Below, piece after piece: positions 36,346 to 48,229 of a stretch of 64,000 bases of DNA. The DNA is taken from the NCBI GenBank assembly GCA_020466095.1, contig CM035806.1, forward strand, positions 64,157,587 to 64,221,586. Reading direction: 5' to 3'. Under the pieces are notes generated by a model, which did not search any database, was not told where the DNA came from, and saw only the letters and a program-made list of their open reading frames with translations. This stretch comes from Chlorops oryzae. Its lineage: Eukaryota > Arthropoda > Insecta > Diptera > Chloropidae. A program made the translations under genes and the position numbers. Every line of letters starts with the position of its first letter. The stretch's first letter is position 1.

Positions 36346-36889
36346 GAAACGTGCGTTGCCAAAAAAAAAAAAAAAAAAACAATCTAAAGGATCCACCGCT
36401 AAAGAAAGACGAAAAAAAGTTCCAAGGAGGATTATATCGATATTTAAAGCAGAAGAGGTATGGTCGTTTTAGCTGGTAAGAGTACGGCACACCGATTGGA
36501 AACATACAGATCGATGGTGGATTATGCTTTTCCACACGCCTCACCGCAAAAACAAACAAAAATTAAAAACTTGCGATAAAAGTCTTGGAAATCGAGCAAT
36601 AAAGCGATAAAGAAAGAAGTGCCTATGAATATATTTGGCAAGGGGGCAAAGAGAGTTTTTGGGGAGTACTTAGGTTTGATAGAATTTTAACTTTTTGTAT
36701 CTATCAAAAACTCCAGCCTTCAAGATATCATCGTACATGGTACATTTTTTATTACTTAAACCATAATGAGACAAAATTTTGTACGTCGCCTAAACGAACG
36801 TCTTCTTTTAATACTATATGAATAACCTTAATTCTAAAGAAATGCCAGGTATTAAAAAAAAGGCGAATCAAAATTAAAGCGAAATTTTT
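36346..36889. other. 3' flank of the minus-strand DUF4806-like gene
   Basis: No gene seen. AATAAA on the minus strand at about 36747-36752, roughly 140 nt after the stop codon at 36890, is a candidate polyadenylation signal. A poly-A run occupies 36361-36379. Confidence 0.5.
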
Positions 36890-38053
36890 TTACTCGTCAT
36901 CATCTTCTTTCAATCTTTTAACATTCAAGGGATCATCAGTCGAAGCGAACGATTCATTTTCCTTCTTTCGTCTCGCAGAGACAGCGCGAAAATGTCGAGA
37001 CTTCATTTGTCTCAATCCTAATCGTAGGTCCTCAATAAATTTGGAATGGTCATCGTGAAGATGCGATGTTGCCTCTGAAGACGACGAAGGAGAAGAAAAT
37101 AACAAAGACATTAGAAAATATAGAAACGACCAGGTTTCGGACTTACTGTACAAAACATCCAAGAATTTCGGATAGTCCTGTAGACGTCTTTTGTTATGCA
37201 AACCAGTCAGATTATATTTCAAAACAATTTCGGGCGCCAGAATTTTTTTCGCATTCTTTCCCAATCCCTCAGGTCCAACTAAATATCGCAGCTCCTGGAT
37301 CTGAGTGTGTGTTTTATTTTTAAGATATTAATGAAAGAAATTTTCAACGCAACGGATGTACTCACGTATTGTCCTTCTGAGTTAGCATCGATTGACGCTT
37401 CCAGATTATCCAATTCTTCTTGTGTTTTCAACGGGAAAACTGGTGGCAATAGATGGAGTGGCTTCAAACCGTTATATATTCCAGACTTGGGTTTCATTTG
37501 AGATAAGTCTTTTAACATGCTGCTCTGTTGCTTGATAAAAGCTGTTAAAATTGTAATTTAAATTGATGTTAAATATCTTTGAAATGGAATCATTCAAAGC
37601 GCGGGCCGCGATATTTCTCAAAGAGCTAAAAAAAATTCGTCAAATACGTTGTTTTATCCAAATTATTCTATCATTTTCTACTCTATTTTAATTCGGACGA
37701 CTCAGAAATAAAAGTTTCTTACTCTATTATTGATTAAAACAATGAGATAAAGTTAATGAGTCGTATGTAAAGCAACAACAACACATACGCTTCTTGGCAT
37801 TAGCTTTTTATATTCGTTAATCATTGATAGGTATGTTTATTATAATTAAGCCTTAACAGCGCCTTCATTGTAGCCAATAATTCTTGAAAATGAGCCCATA
37901 CATCGTCCTCCAATACAACGTCCTCATTTATCACATTTTTTCCGTTCCGATTCTGCAACTAGCGTTTCAAACATTACCTTTCATTATGAGAATCTCCCGA
38001 CGAAGCGAAACAACTTCCTTCGCCAAATCCTCAACCTTTTCTTCAAGATCCAT
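36890..38053 (-). CDS. Coiled-coil DUF4806-like protein, 4 exons, intact
   Basis: Exons on the minus strand: 38053-37978, 37541-37366, 37300-37147 and 37074-36890. All borders are GT-AG and phases agree (1, 0, 1), giving 196 aa. Exon 1 encodes the coil MDLEEKVEDL...ILIMK. Exon 2 ends with VFPLKTQEELDNLEAS, a typical DUF4806 opening. Exon 3 has EGLGKNAKKI...VLKYNLTGLHNKRRLQDY. Exon 4 has HSKFIEDLRLGLRQM, then a basic stretch and a short acidic end (EDDDE). Exon sizes and phases match the gene at 29174-33264, so the two arose by duplication; they converge tail to tail about 3.6 kb apart. Function unknown. The coil suggests oligomerisation and the charged tail a nuclear or nucleic-acid-linked role, but that is inference. 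Confidence 0.82.
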
Positions 38054-39042
38054 TTCCACTTTTAATTTCTTTATTGCTTTGGTCCCCACTACTCAAATAA
38101 AATCAAATCAAATCAACTCAAATGAAAATTACAAAATTGAATTTGATTTCGAACAGCTGCTTTCCTAGGGGTGTGAGTGTTTCTAGCATTGCATTTTTTT
38201 TTTGTTTATTTGCTATCGATAGTTTTTGCTGCTTAATGCCGGGTATAGACACCTCAAATGCTTGTCAAGCATGCAGTGCTGCCACAAAAGAAAAAAAATT
38301 ATTAACACATAACGGACTCAACGCTGTGCAAGTAAATTGAAAGGAAGTAACGAGCTCATTCTTTTGAAGAAAGGAAATCAGAGTTGAAATTTCGATGACA
38401 AGTCGGCAGAAATATAAAAAATATATGATTTAAATGCAACCCGGTGAGTCTGATTAGTTGTAATTAGCGTATGCCTTCAATGCAAAACAAATCCAATAAA
38501 CTCCGGCATGAGATCGGTATAAGACAAACAAAGTTAAATAGCTGAGAGAATAAGACAGAGTAAATACAAACTCTCTCATTTATTGCTGTTGGTGTTTGAG
38601 CTGTTTGCTTATAATTTGTTGAATTTGTGTCTATTCATAGCTGTTCGTAGCCACAGATGTAGCTATTAATAGCTATATATATAGCTTTTTATAGTTATTT
38701 AAAGCTATATATAGTTATATAAAGCTATATATAGCTATGCTAACGCTTTGAAAATAATAAACGATACAAACGATTTGATAAAGCCTCCAAAAACTCTTCC
38801 CGTTACTTGTTGGCTTTACTTCTTACGAAATTTAGTTTGCTCTCTTTGCTTTGCACAAATGCAAATAAATACAAATCCTCTCAGAGCCAAGCAGAACTGG
38901 TTTTGGATTTGTTTTCGTTATGCGTTTGCATCTACTGGCTTTGCTCTTCGCTTGTATTTAGCATTAAGCAGAGTGTGTTTAGAAAAGTAAATGCGTTTGA
39001 ATTTAAAACACTTTTGATGCTATGGCCTACTACCTACCATAC
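38054..39042. other. Upstream and intergenic DNA with an AT-rich tandem repeat
   Basis: Holds the promoter region of the minus-strand gene. A short AT-rich tandem repeat at about 38637-38738 is built on AGCTATATATAGTTAT units. Frames at 38748-39091 are open but unlike known proteins. Confidence 0.5.
38214..38221. promoter_or_regulatory. DRE-type palindrome TATCGATA
   Basis: Perfect TATCGATA, 161 bp upstream of the ATG at 38053 on the minus strand. Motif and spacing mirror the site at 28998-29005 before the paralog. Confidence 0.65.
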
Positions 39043-39716
39043 CCAGCGTAAGCAGGGTATATTTGTTTTGTGCGAATCTTGTAATAGCTAGAACTAAGTT
39101 CCGTAAATATAGACAAATATATATATTCTTGATCAGGATCAGAAACTGAATCGATTAAGACGTTTACGTCTGCCCGTTTGTCTATGGTCGGCTCTCCTTC
39201 CAAACGGCTGGATCATTCACGTCAAAAATCAGAACACAGGTATGATGGGCCCCGAGTATGATGCTATATGAAAATGGGCGATATCCTCCCACTGCCGCGC
39301 CTACAAATGATTTTATCGTTTATTGAGTAATATGGTTATAACTCGCGAACCACACACAACATTTCATTGATATATGGTGCACGGGTAAATTGCCAAAAGA
39401 GTTGTATCCTGGAAAAAATTGGGCGTTGTCCTATTGCCACCAGCCCACAAATGTGCCCAAAAATCGCAATTTGCATATGGAAAGGCGTAGGCAGCTTCAA
39501 ATCTCAAATGTATGTTAACCACGATGTATCAGAGGTTTGTGGAAGGCAAGTACCGCGCCCACAAATTGACATTTTTCGTAACTTCCGAAGTATGAGGCGT
39601 AGAAGCTTCAAATTTGAAGCATAGGTTGACCAAGACGAATGAAAGGTGTAGGAAAATTTTATATGGCCCAAGGCGCTGGATATAACGAAATCGGGCTCGA
39701 CCGATTTTAGCTTTTC
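39043..39716 (-). mobile_element. DINE-1/Helentron-like repeat, family A, long copy
   Basis: ACCCAGCGTAAGCAGGGTAT at the left (complement of the family-A 3' end), TATATTCTTGATCAGGATC as in Drosophila DINE-1, CTGAATCGATTAAGAC, and CGGGCTCGACCGATTTTAG near the right. About 230 bp longer than the other family-A copies, with extra CACGCCCACAAA-like blocks, so it may represent the fuller element. Confidence 0.72.
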
Positions 39717-40466
39717 AAATTTTTTAAAATAAAAAATCTCAATTCTGCTTATACATTATAGTACGGTTTTTTTTTTTTTTAAACATCTTGTACATCTTAT
39801 ATATCTAAAATACATACAAATTTTATTTTCATGCCATTTTAAATATGTACATACTTAACTTTTTAAATACTTACACTAATTTACAGAATTTAAGACTTTC
39901 GCGAGAGCAGAGACGAAATGATGGTTTTTAGACTAAATTGGGGTCGCTGATCACGAAAATGGCAATGGGTCCGTTTATTTGCCCAGAGAATAGTTTTTGA
40001 GATGTACGCAAAAAACGTGTTTTTTGGTTACTTAATGAGATTTTGCCAAAGAACTCAAAAACTACCCGCCTAAGTATCATAAAATTTTATTAGTCTAAAA
40101 CAGAAAACTCTCTCCTTTGCAACGGTGTATCATTAACAATCGGTGTCTTAGTTTTTAAGCTATAGACATTTGAACTTGAACTTGGTAACTAAAATTCATT
40201 AACTGATATTTAGCGTATATACAAAACTAAATTTCTCCAAAATTGGTTGAAAAATAAAGAAGTTATAAGAGATTTTCATTCACAATTTTTCATAGACGTC
40301 GGAGAACTAAGAACAACCGGGCGTACTTCAATGTTACTGAAAGCAATAATCCAATTTTTACATAACATAAGGGCACTAAAATTTGAGTCTTTCTTACACC
40401 TTAAGCCGACAATATAATAAATGTATACAATATATGCGCTAATAAAAATAGAAATTGACTTATTTT
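39717..40466. other. Intergenic DNA, no gene recognised
   Basis: Poly-T at 39767-39780. The middle (39890-40330) is moderately complex AT-rich sequence with GGGGTCGCTGATCACGAAAA; no open frame or domain seen. Confidence 0.4.
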
Positions 40467-40570
40467 TAGGGATGCTCCGACTAGTCGACGACTAATCGGT
40501 AAAGCCGACTAGTCGGCAACTTTTGTAGTCGGCGTTTAGTCGGCAAAAATCGCCGACTAGTCGGTTCCTT
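40467..40570. mobile_element. hAT-like left end with GACTAGTCGG repeats
   Basis: TAGGGATGCTCCGACTAGTC followed by several ACTAGTCGG / ACTAATCGG copies. The TAGGGATG start resembles the hAT element at 27458. No matching right end found. GCCGACTAATCGGCC near 44163-44177 may be its displaced other end. Confidence 0.55.
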
Positions 40571-40784
40571 ACTTTGTCTATATTTTTAAATAAAATTTAC
40601 GTAAAGAATTTAGACAATTGTATTGTATTTTATTGTAGTATTGATTATTTTTCTAGTATTTTTATTTAACAAAAAGAAGAAAGCAATTCTTCTTCATAGA
40701 AAAAACAAAAAAAACAAAACAATTCCTCATAAAAACAATGAAAAATCGAATCGAAATCTAGAACATACCCGATACTTTCCATAA

Positions 40785-41033
40785 GGTTAGGTAGGTAGGT
40801 TGAAGTGGCTGCCACTTAGGCCGTGAATTGCTCCATTGTGATACCAAGGAGGTTTTCCTGCGTTTGTGTGAGTGTATATGTCTTATTATGTAGTGTACCC
40901 CTAACATGCGTTTTTTGAAAAACCAGTGCTAGGCCTGGAACATTACAATCCGTCTCGCCTACGCCGGGAATCGAACCTCGGACTCCCTGGGATCAAGAGC
41001 ATAGCACGCATCGCCTACGCTATCCCTGAGCCC
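40785..41033 (-). mobile_element. tRNA-derived SINE
   Basis: Read on the minus strand it begins with a tRNA-like head: an A-box-like TAGCGTAGGCG and, about 55 bases on, a perfect B box GGTTCGATTCC. A body with CTAGCACTGG follows, ending in a CCTACCTACCTAACC-type simple tail. The head does not fold into a proper acceptor stem, so it is a SINE and not a tRNA gene. Transcription would be by RNA polymerase III. Confidence 0.75.
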
Positions 41034-41940
41034 CATACTTTCCATTAAAGAGGCCAAAAAAAAAAATATTCAAAATGAGATAATTTTCAAATACACAAAT
41101 TTATTCCCCAGCTAATATTTTTGGAAATTTTTTTTTATCAAAAGCGACTCTTTTTCGAGTCGCCTTTATGATTTAAAAGATCAAAATGTGCTCGTTTTCT
41201 GGTCAGATATGATACTTTTGTCGGGAGAAATTGGAACCCTTGCCGCTGCTCTTCTTGGCGAGTCATATTTGACAACATTTGCAAAACATTTTCAAGCCAT
41301 ACTGGCTATCATTTTCGAGTCGTTTTCTGATATTTTTTTTAACTCATATTTGCTATCATTTTCGAGTCTACTACGATTCATAATTGTGAAAGCAAAAAAA
41401 AAAATTATTTAGATTCTCCTCTCTTGGATTTGAAGAGATTTTTTTGTTCAAAACTTTAAAGTCAAATAAAAGTTTTTTTTTCAACTCCATTCAACTCATT
41501 TTTGAGTCTTATATTGAGTAAAATTTCACAAAGCAACAGCCTAAATAATCATATATCAATCCCCTGCGGAATTAATTGACGATTGCTCTATGTTTGTTTT
41601 TGTATTTCAATACGACTCGTTTTTGAAACATCCAAATGAGTTCTTTTCGTGTCGTCTTTTTATCGTGGATGTGATCAATCGTTTTTTAATTATCAAGGGG
41701 GCTCGAAAAAGACTCGTAAATGAAACTTCTTATAAAACAGTCTTCCAAATGCTATCTGGGATTTCGTATTTCTTATATATTTTATATCAAAACATGAATA
41801 TAAAATGAAACTTTAAAATTCAAAGCCAAATATACTTAGGTTGACGTCACGATAGGAGAATAGTCAATTTTCTCACCGTAATAGCGTTAAATCATTTTTT
41901 GTACAAATATAGTAAATATTGACATACATATATTTCTTTG
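41034..41940. other. Intergenic DNA with repeated TTTTCGAGTC words
   Basis: TCGAGTC or TGAGTC recurs near 41154, 41313, 41358 and 41501, spaced irregularly between T-rich stretches. Short frames at 41188-41412 and 41590-41808 look like by-products of this decayed tandem pattern. Confidence 0.4.
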
Positions 41941-44130
41941 TTTGAGCTTGAGGTCATATTTTCGTTTTTATTTTAAACCTTTTTTCTTTTAACCAATATT
42001 TCGTCTTCCACCCGAAGACATCATCAGGGTTTTGTTTTTCCTACACTGTAATAACCAGTGCCGGCCAAGGAAGCAAGCTAGAAGCAAAAAGAGCGTAAGC
42101 ACTCGTATGTGCACAAAATTGCTCTCAAATGAGAAGCAAAGCTGAGAGCCAAAAAATCGTTCAGTTGAGTGAAAATACTTAAGCATATCAAAATATTAGC
42201 TGGAATTTTTTTCGCCAATTAGGCAGACGTTATTTGGCATGATTTGGTTGAACATTCAATTTTTGGTGAACCAGTATAATGCGATATTTGGTGTATACCA
42301 CTAATAGTATTCTGTTGTGTACCAAGATAAAAGAGCCTTGAGAAGACTCGACAATCCAACCATTATAGTTATTATTATGACCAGTCAAGCATTTTACTGG
42401 AACTGCTCGGATGAAGCTAAGATGAAATCTGTAAATTTAATATTCAGCCTTGAACACTTTGAAGGAGAAATGAATTTTTTTATATTCAGGAATTTTTTCA
42501 TCGTGCTTTCTTAACATTCAGTTATCTTTTTATTATATATTTTACTAATATAATAAATTTAGCACTATCATTGATTTGCACATATAGTTCTCTTGCTTCT
42601 GCACTGTAAATTTTCAAGATATAAAGTCAGATGATCTGAATAATTGTGCTCCATTATGACCCTCCCTACCTCTTGACAGGGTCATTTTTCGAGCTATATC
42701 GATCCAGACTATACCCAGTTTAAAGATATCAAAATTTTCGGCTTAAAAAATGTTATGCAATTTTATTGAAAAGATCCACAACTGTTTCTCGCTGTGCTTA
42801 ATGTGAGCGCACAAATTGTAATTAGTAATTGATACAAGTAGTGTTGCCGGAATATCGGTAACTAAATCATTTAGCGAATTTATATAAACATATTACATTA
42901 CACATAAAACATTTTCAATAACACTCACTGAATTTAAATTACATTTTGCTTAGAAAATTTATATTGTTTAAAAATATCCAAAAAAATAATTTTTTGTTTG
43001 TTTTTGCACCTGTGGTAGTGCCTATCAGTATTCTCTTACTGTTTTTTTTATTTTCCGCTCTTCAATTTTTAAATTATGTCTTGTAATATGTGTCGATATT
43101 TGGCTTTACTTATTTGTTGCTAAATTTGTTTATTTTGTACAATTTTATAGGTTTATCTCAGGCGTTACAATAAAGTAAATAAATACAGTAACTTATCGGC
43201 TTGCCACTGAATTTGAGAAATTCGTAATCATGAAACTCAAAACTGCGATCTCGTTGTATGTTGATCTATCACCATTGTTAATCAGCCAAAGTGAACTTAA
43301 ATTTAGTTTTTTATGAATAGCTATGGGAAACAACAACAATTTCTCGCATCAGTGACGTCACAAACTCAATTTATCAGCTCTCAAAGAAATCTCAAAGTAG
43401 ATGCCTCAAAATAGCGGTACTGCAATTGTGGCGCTATCATTGTTTTTCTTGTATCATGGTCGTACTGTAGTTGCGAAATTCTCCGTCCCAGTGAGAGTAA
43501 CAGCTCCACTTTCTTGTGGTATATTTGATTTCCCGTCAAGTTGCGAAACCAATGTTGTTATGTAATATTATTCCTGATTTCTTCTCTAATTGTAATTTTG
43601 TTGATAGTTGTTGGTATGTTTCCTTTTAACGTGGATCTTTTTGATTTTTTCATGTTTTGAAACAACATTTCTATCTTTCCAATATTTGTGTCCACAGGAT
43701 CTTCTGCACCTTCCATAGTGAGAATGATGTTGTTTTTTAATGTTCGTTTTTAATTCTGTCCTTAGTAGCATTGTGGTATTTGATTTGGCTCTAAGATGCT
43801 GTATTTGTATATTGTAGTTTAATAAGCTATATTGTGTTTGTTGTATATAATTCTTCATCTTACATATCATTTTTGGCGGTAAAATTTCTTGATTCTGTTT
43901 AAGAGTTATAGAGAGATGTTTGGTGTTATTTTTGATGAAGTTTGGAATTATTCCGGCTCTTCTGCATTTTATGAGGAATGTTATTGCCTCTTTACATTTT
44001 AGGTGTTGATATGATATGAGCTTATACTTGTTGATGTCTTGTCTTGCTGTAGAATATTTTGATTTTAATGTTTGGTAAACAATTTTTATAGGTTTATCTC
44101 ACGGTCGTGTACAAATAAAGTAAATAAAGT
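41941..44130 (-). pseudogene. Probable degenerate Penelope-like retroelement (fragments)
   Basis: Minus strand. An open stretch from about 44100 to 43586 encodes a Lys-rich protein with KCKEAITFLIKCRRAGIIPN followed by FIKNNTKHLS, which resembles the region before the reverse transcriptase in Penelope-like elements. LTR-like direct repeats (TATAGGTTTATCTCA plus TAAAGTAAATAAA) occur at 43146-43186 and 44090-44129. Near 42029-41994 the minus strand reads CCTGATGATGTCTTCGGGTG then GAAGACGAAATATTGG, like the 3' end of such elements. No RT or GIY-YIG domain is visible, and the middle looks replaced by other DNA. An alternative is an unrelated repeat with a chance frame. Confidence 0.38.
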
Positions 44131-44189
44131 GTAACGAAAGCTCCCAAACCTATAGTCGGCATTGCCGACTAATCGGCCGATTACTCTTG

Positions 44190-44812
44190 AAATCTAAATT
44201 TCGTTTAAATATTTCGAAAAAGTCAGTTTTGGAGTTTGTTTTTGACAGACCCTAGTACTGGAGGTACCCTTAATAATGGACAGATCAAGGAAATTTTATG
44301 GAAGGATGTTTATGGTTACTAAGGAAGCATAAGTGCCAACTTTCGTTCAAGTCCCATTTGAATTTCAGGAGACAATTAAAAAAAAACACCCTTCTGCCAC
44401 GCCCACTTTTCCAATCTTTGGAAATCATATTACTTGCCTTTAAACATGTTCAAATATCAAATTTCATCAAAATATCTTGAAAAAAATCCTATTTTAGAGC
44501 AAGTTATGTGATTATCGTAACAGACTCTAGTACTGGAGGTACCCTTAATCCGATCCGATGTCCGATCGGGTCCATTCTTGAACTTGTTCTTACCCATGTG
44601 CCTGTGAGTACGCATACCAAATTTCGTCAAGATAGCTCAACTCCTTCAAAAAGAAAACTGTGTACAAACAGACGGACATGGCTAAATCGAAACTCCTGAT
44701 GATGCTGATCATTTCTATATATATTTTGTATGGTCCATCTCGATTGGTTCTGGGTGTTACACACAACCACATAAACGCAATATACCCACGACAAGGAGTG
44801 TGTCGGGTATAC
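44190..44812 (+). mobile_element. DINE-1/Helentron-like repeat, family B, 5' truncated
   Basis: Starts within the interior (GACCCTAGTACTGGAGG), holds CCACGCCCACTTTTCC and ACAAACAGACGGACATGG, and ends GGAGTGTGTCGGGTATA. The left end abuts the GCCGACTAATCGG block of a hAT-like remnant. Confidence 0.75.
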
Positions 44813-45599
44813 AAAGCCCTAACTCACTTCTATTGTGGTAGCTAAATTTCACTATTTTGGACCCACTAAGTTGAACTTTGGAACAGAGCTTACTGTTGTG
44901 GCCCAAAATTGGAAAAACTGAACATGGATATGCTGCCACGCCTACTTTTTGCTACACTTCCACTCAAAGTTAATAAATAGAGCACTTATGAACCCCCTGA
45001 AAATCGTATGAAAATTTCAAAAACACCGTTGAATGTTATTTATTTCTAAAAATTAAATGTTTGTTTAACACAAAAAAAAAACTGGCCCAGCCTTACCAAA
45101 CAAAAAAATGTGAGATAACAAAAACACTCAAATCCATCGCACAAAATTGCCCCAATCTCATCGGTTTGATACCAAGCAAGTATTACAGTATGGGAAAGCC
45201 TGTCAAAATGCTATATGGCTCCCAATGCTGTGGTGAAGTTGAGTAAAAATCAGCTGACTGTCAAAAATAAGTCGAAGACTTTGCGATTTTTAAACATGCC
45301 ATAACATTATATTATGACCCTTTTTAGCAAAAATTGAAGTTGCAAACAGCAAAGTAGAGATGCTCCTTCATTTTAGAGTACATTTAAGCATCTGCGACCG
45401 TCGCAAATCAGTATTCAATATTGCACTTAAATTGAACGACTTCGTCAGCGATGCACAAATACTCTAAGCGCAAAGCTTTTATCGATACTGAACCGAGTAC
45501 TCAAAAGAGTTCTTAAAACATAATAAAACCAAATAAAAAGCAAAATAATTCGACATAAAAGGAATTTATATATTTTTAAAATTCATGTTTCAAAATGAA
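44813..45599. other. Intergenic DNA, no gene recognised
   Basis: Begins with AGCCCTAACTCAC, a word frequent in the element at 33395-35116. No coding sequence recognised. Confidence 0.4.
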
Positions 45600-46100
45600 A
45601 AAAGTAAGGGTGTTATAGTAAAGAGAACCTGGCCATAGAATACCTCACTCAGATAAACAGCTATTATATTTTTAATCGGAGGCTAAATATAAGCTCAAAT
45701 TCCTTATTTCATGCAAATATCTCGAAACATTATGACTTAACAGCAGTTCAGACGATCTTTGAGGCTGACTTTAGTGCTGGAGGTACCCTTAAATTTCGTC
45801 CACTTAAGTCAATTTTTGTAGAGGATGTCAACGATTTAAAAAGTATTTATGTCGTCTTTGTTTCAAGCGCCATCTGAATTTTGGGTGTAAAATTCAATTT
45901 TCGAATAACGACTTTTGGCGCGGCCACTTTTCTATATTTGTAATTAACATTTTATGCCCTTAACTAAGTCCAAATAAATAATTCCACTATGTATGTCAAA
46001 CGATTTTGGTTTTAGGGCAGCATTTATGAATTTTATAAAAAAAAACCCTACAACGAAGGGATACCTTTGAAAATCAGACAGACAGAAAGTCTCATTTCTA
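45600..46100 (+). mobile_element. DINE-1/Helentron-like repeat, family B, very diverged
   Basis: AAGTAAGGGTGTTATAGTAA, CATAGAATACC, TTAGTGCTGGAGGTACCCTT and a final CAGACAGACAGAAAG. Family-B order with many substitutions, and the TGTGTCGGG end is lost. Confidence 0.55.
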
Positions 46101-46689
46101 AATGCTAAACGTTCAAATTGTAGTCGGTTACTATTTTCACCATCGATTTGCACTATTGACTCGTTCCATTTGGCACCATCTGTTGTCCATGGATGCCACA
46201 CTAACGTCTAAATTAAACAAGACCAAAAACTCGGAAATCAGTTTTTTATAGTACGTGAATTTTTCTAATAATAAAAAGGAAAAATAAATGTTAAAAGAAA
46301 TTCTACAGTTTAAAATGGTACAATCGTTCTTAAAAAAACCATATTATATCTGACTTTCTCCGGTTATAAATGACAAAAAATCCCTTAAAAAAACTAACTC
46401 CTTGTACTTGCCCAATTTCTAGAGACGACAACAATTCCCAAAGAGGCATCGTGGTGGATTGCCTGTTACGCCGTGTGGTTGTTGTAGCCTTTGGTGAATT
46501 GCCTATTAGCTTTGTTGAATTGCCTATTAGCTCGTTTCTCATACTGTAATACTTGATACCAAGATTTACGCGCATTGTGGTAAATTTTCGCTGTTAATAC
46601 GTAACGCGCCCTTTGATATGACTCTTCGCAATTCATCTACAGTAGTTTCGCTATAAAAGAAAGTCGATTTTGCCAAGAAATTTCATTCT
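46101..46689. other. Intergenic DNA, no gene recognised
   Basis: GAATTGCCTATTAGCT is tandemly duplicated near 46496-46532. Otherwise nothing recognised. Confidence 0.4.
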
Positions 46690-46912
46690 TAAGCTAAGTG
46701 TCCACTTCAATCAAAATTTTCGTTTCCATAAGCAACATACGTATAAAAAACGAAGCGGAATGCAATCGGAAATTTCATTTGATAACTTTTCGTTTGCTTG
46801 ATTCCACTCAAAACGAAATGCAAAAAAGTACTTTGGAGACTTCAAAAAAGTATTATTTTTCGTTAAAGGTAGCACTGACGAAACGAAATAAAGGAACTGA
46901 CATTTATTTCGT
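46690..46912. mobile_element. Repeat family E, uninterrupted copy
   Basis: Starts AAGCTAAGTGTCCACTTCAA and runs to GACATTTATTTCGTTCG. A nearly identical copy in reverse lies at 57955-58345 but contains an inserted MITE. This copy retains the empty insertion site at about 46755-46770 (CGAAGCGGAATGCAATCGG). The GTGTCCACTTCAATCAA block is shared with the foldback element at 47165-47848. Confidence 0.8.
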
Positions 46913-47164
46913 TCGAAAATTGTTGAGCGCGTCGAAAGTATTAGGGCATTTGAATATTTTTTAAAATTTTTCAACTCAAATTGAATGAAATTAAATATAA
47001 ATTGACCGAAAGTCTTCTTTCCAGCAGATTGCCCTATTGTATTTTTTATATCATGTGCTTTGGTTAAAATAGTAACTTGAATTATTTAAAAAATTTTGCT
47101 TATGTTTGGTGTTGTTGCAAAACTATCGATTGTACTATCGATATATCAATATATTTTAATTTGC
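46913..47164. other. Spacer
   Basis: Short AT-rich stretch with ACTATCGAT words near 47122-47142. No gene seen. Confidence 0.4.
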
Positions 47165-47848
47165 ATAGCCATCGATGGTTAATAATCGCCATGGATTGCC
47201 AAGCAGGCATCAAAAACAGTAAATATTATTTATATTTAATTAAAAAACTAAGCGATAAGATTATTTTCCATATTTATATGAGAGAAATTTTTTTTTTCAA
47301 AACCATCGAAACTATCGATGTTCACAGTATCGATGGTCTTGCAGCTCTAATTTTTCCGATTCTACACGACGTGACGTCAAAACGAAATAAAGGTTCAAGT
47401 CTCCAAAAAAAATTTTGATTGAAGTGGACACCGACCTTTATAAGAAAATTCTTTCTTATAAAAAAAAAAACGAAACCGAAAAAAAAACGAAATAAAGGTA
47501 CAAGTCTCCAAAAAATTTTTTGATTGAAGTGGACACCGACCTTTATCATGATTATTCTGCGATAAGGTCGGTGTCCACTTCAATCAAGCATTTTTTTTGG
47601 AGACTTGTACCTTTATTTCGTTTTGACGTCACGTAGTGGGCAAAATTAGAGATGCAATACTATTGATACTGTGAACATCGATAGTTTCGATGGTTTTTGA
47701 AACACTCTGAAAAACGTTTTCCCTCTTATATAAATGGAAAATATTTCATATCGCCAAGTATTCGCGTTTGTTTTAATTAAAGATGAGTAATATTGACTTA
47801 CTGATGCTGACTCATCACCCATGGGGAATTAGAACCATCGATGGTTAA
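47165..47848. mobile_element. Foldback element, about 680 bp
   Basis: Left arm 47165-47546 and right arm 47563-47848 are imperfect inverted copies: CCATCGATGG at each outer end, then CATCGAAACTATCGATGTTC, then GACGTCAAAACGAAATAAAG, then GATTGAAGTGGACACCGACC at the centre. The left arm has a tandem duplication of about 60 bp (47382-47442 and 47487-47546). No coding sequence. Its right edge touches the interrupted DNA transposon at 47851. Confidence 0.8.
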
Positions 47849-47859
47849 AGCTACCCAAC

Positions 47860-48214
47860 TGTTGATAATTAATGCTGAGGAGCCGAGACTGCGAATGCAA
47901 CTTATTTAGGCATGCTTGTTGTAGGTGATGCTTAAACGATGTTTATTTCTAAAAAGAGTACATTCAAACAGTTATGCTTATATATATAATTAATTTCTTA
48001 CCGCGGTTCCGTCCACGCAACTCTTGCTCAACATTAATAATGACATGAACGGAAACGACATAGAGAAGTTACAAGAACGATAACATACAAACGATAACAT
48101 ATAATCGATATCTCTTTTTGGTACGATTAGGACTATAACTTAATTTTAGATCACATTCAGAGTTGCATTTTAGGTACTTCGTTGGTCCTGCACTTGAGGA
48201 GCCGTTCTGCGACA
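47860..48214 (-). repeat. BEL/Pao element, 3' LTR
   Basis: 355 bp. In element orientation it starts TGTCGCAGAACGG and ends ATTATCAACA. Apart from one C inserted at about 48188, I see no difference from the 5' LTR at 54275-54628. A purine-rich tract (CACGGGGGCTGGGA) lies just before it on the minus strand. Outer flank CCAAC at 47855-47859. Confidence 0.95.
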
Positions 48215-48229
48215 TCCCAGCCCCCGTGA

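Noticed and set aside
40945..41033. Possible tRNA gene
   Set aside because: A and B boxes are present, but the acceptor and anticodon arms do not pair properly and a SINE body with a simple-repeat tail follows.
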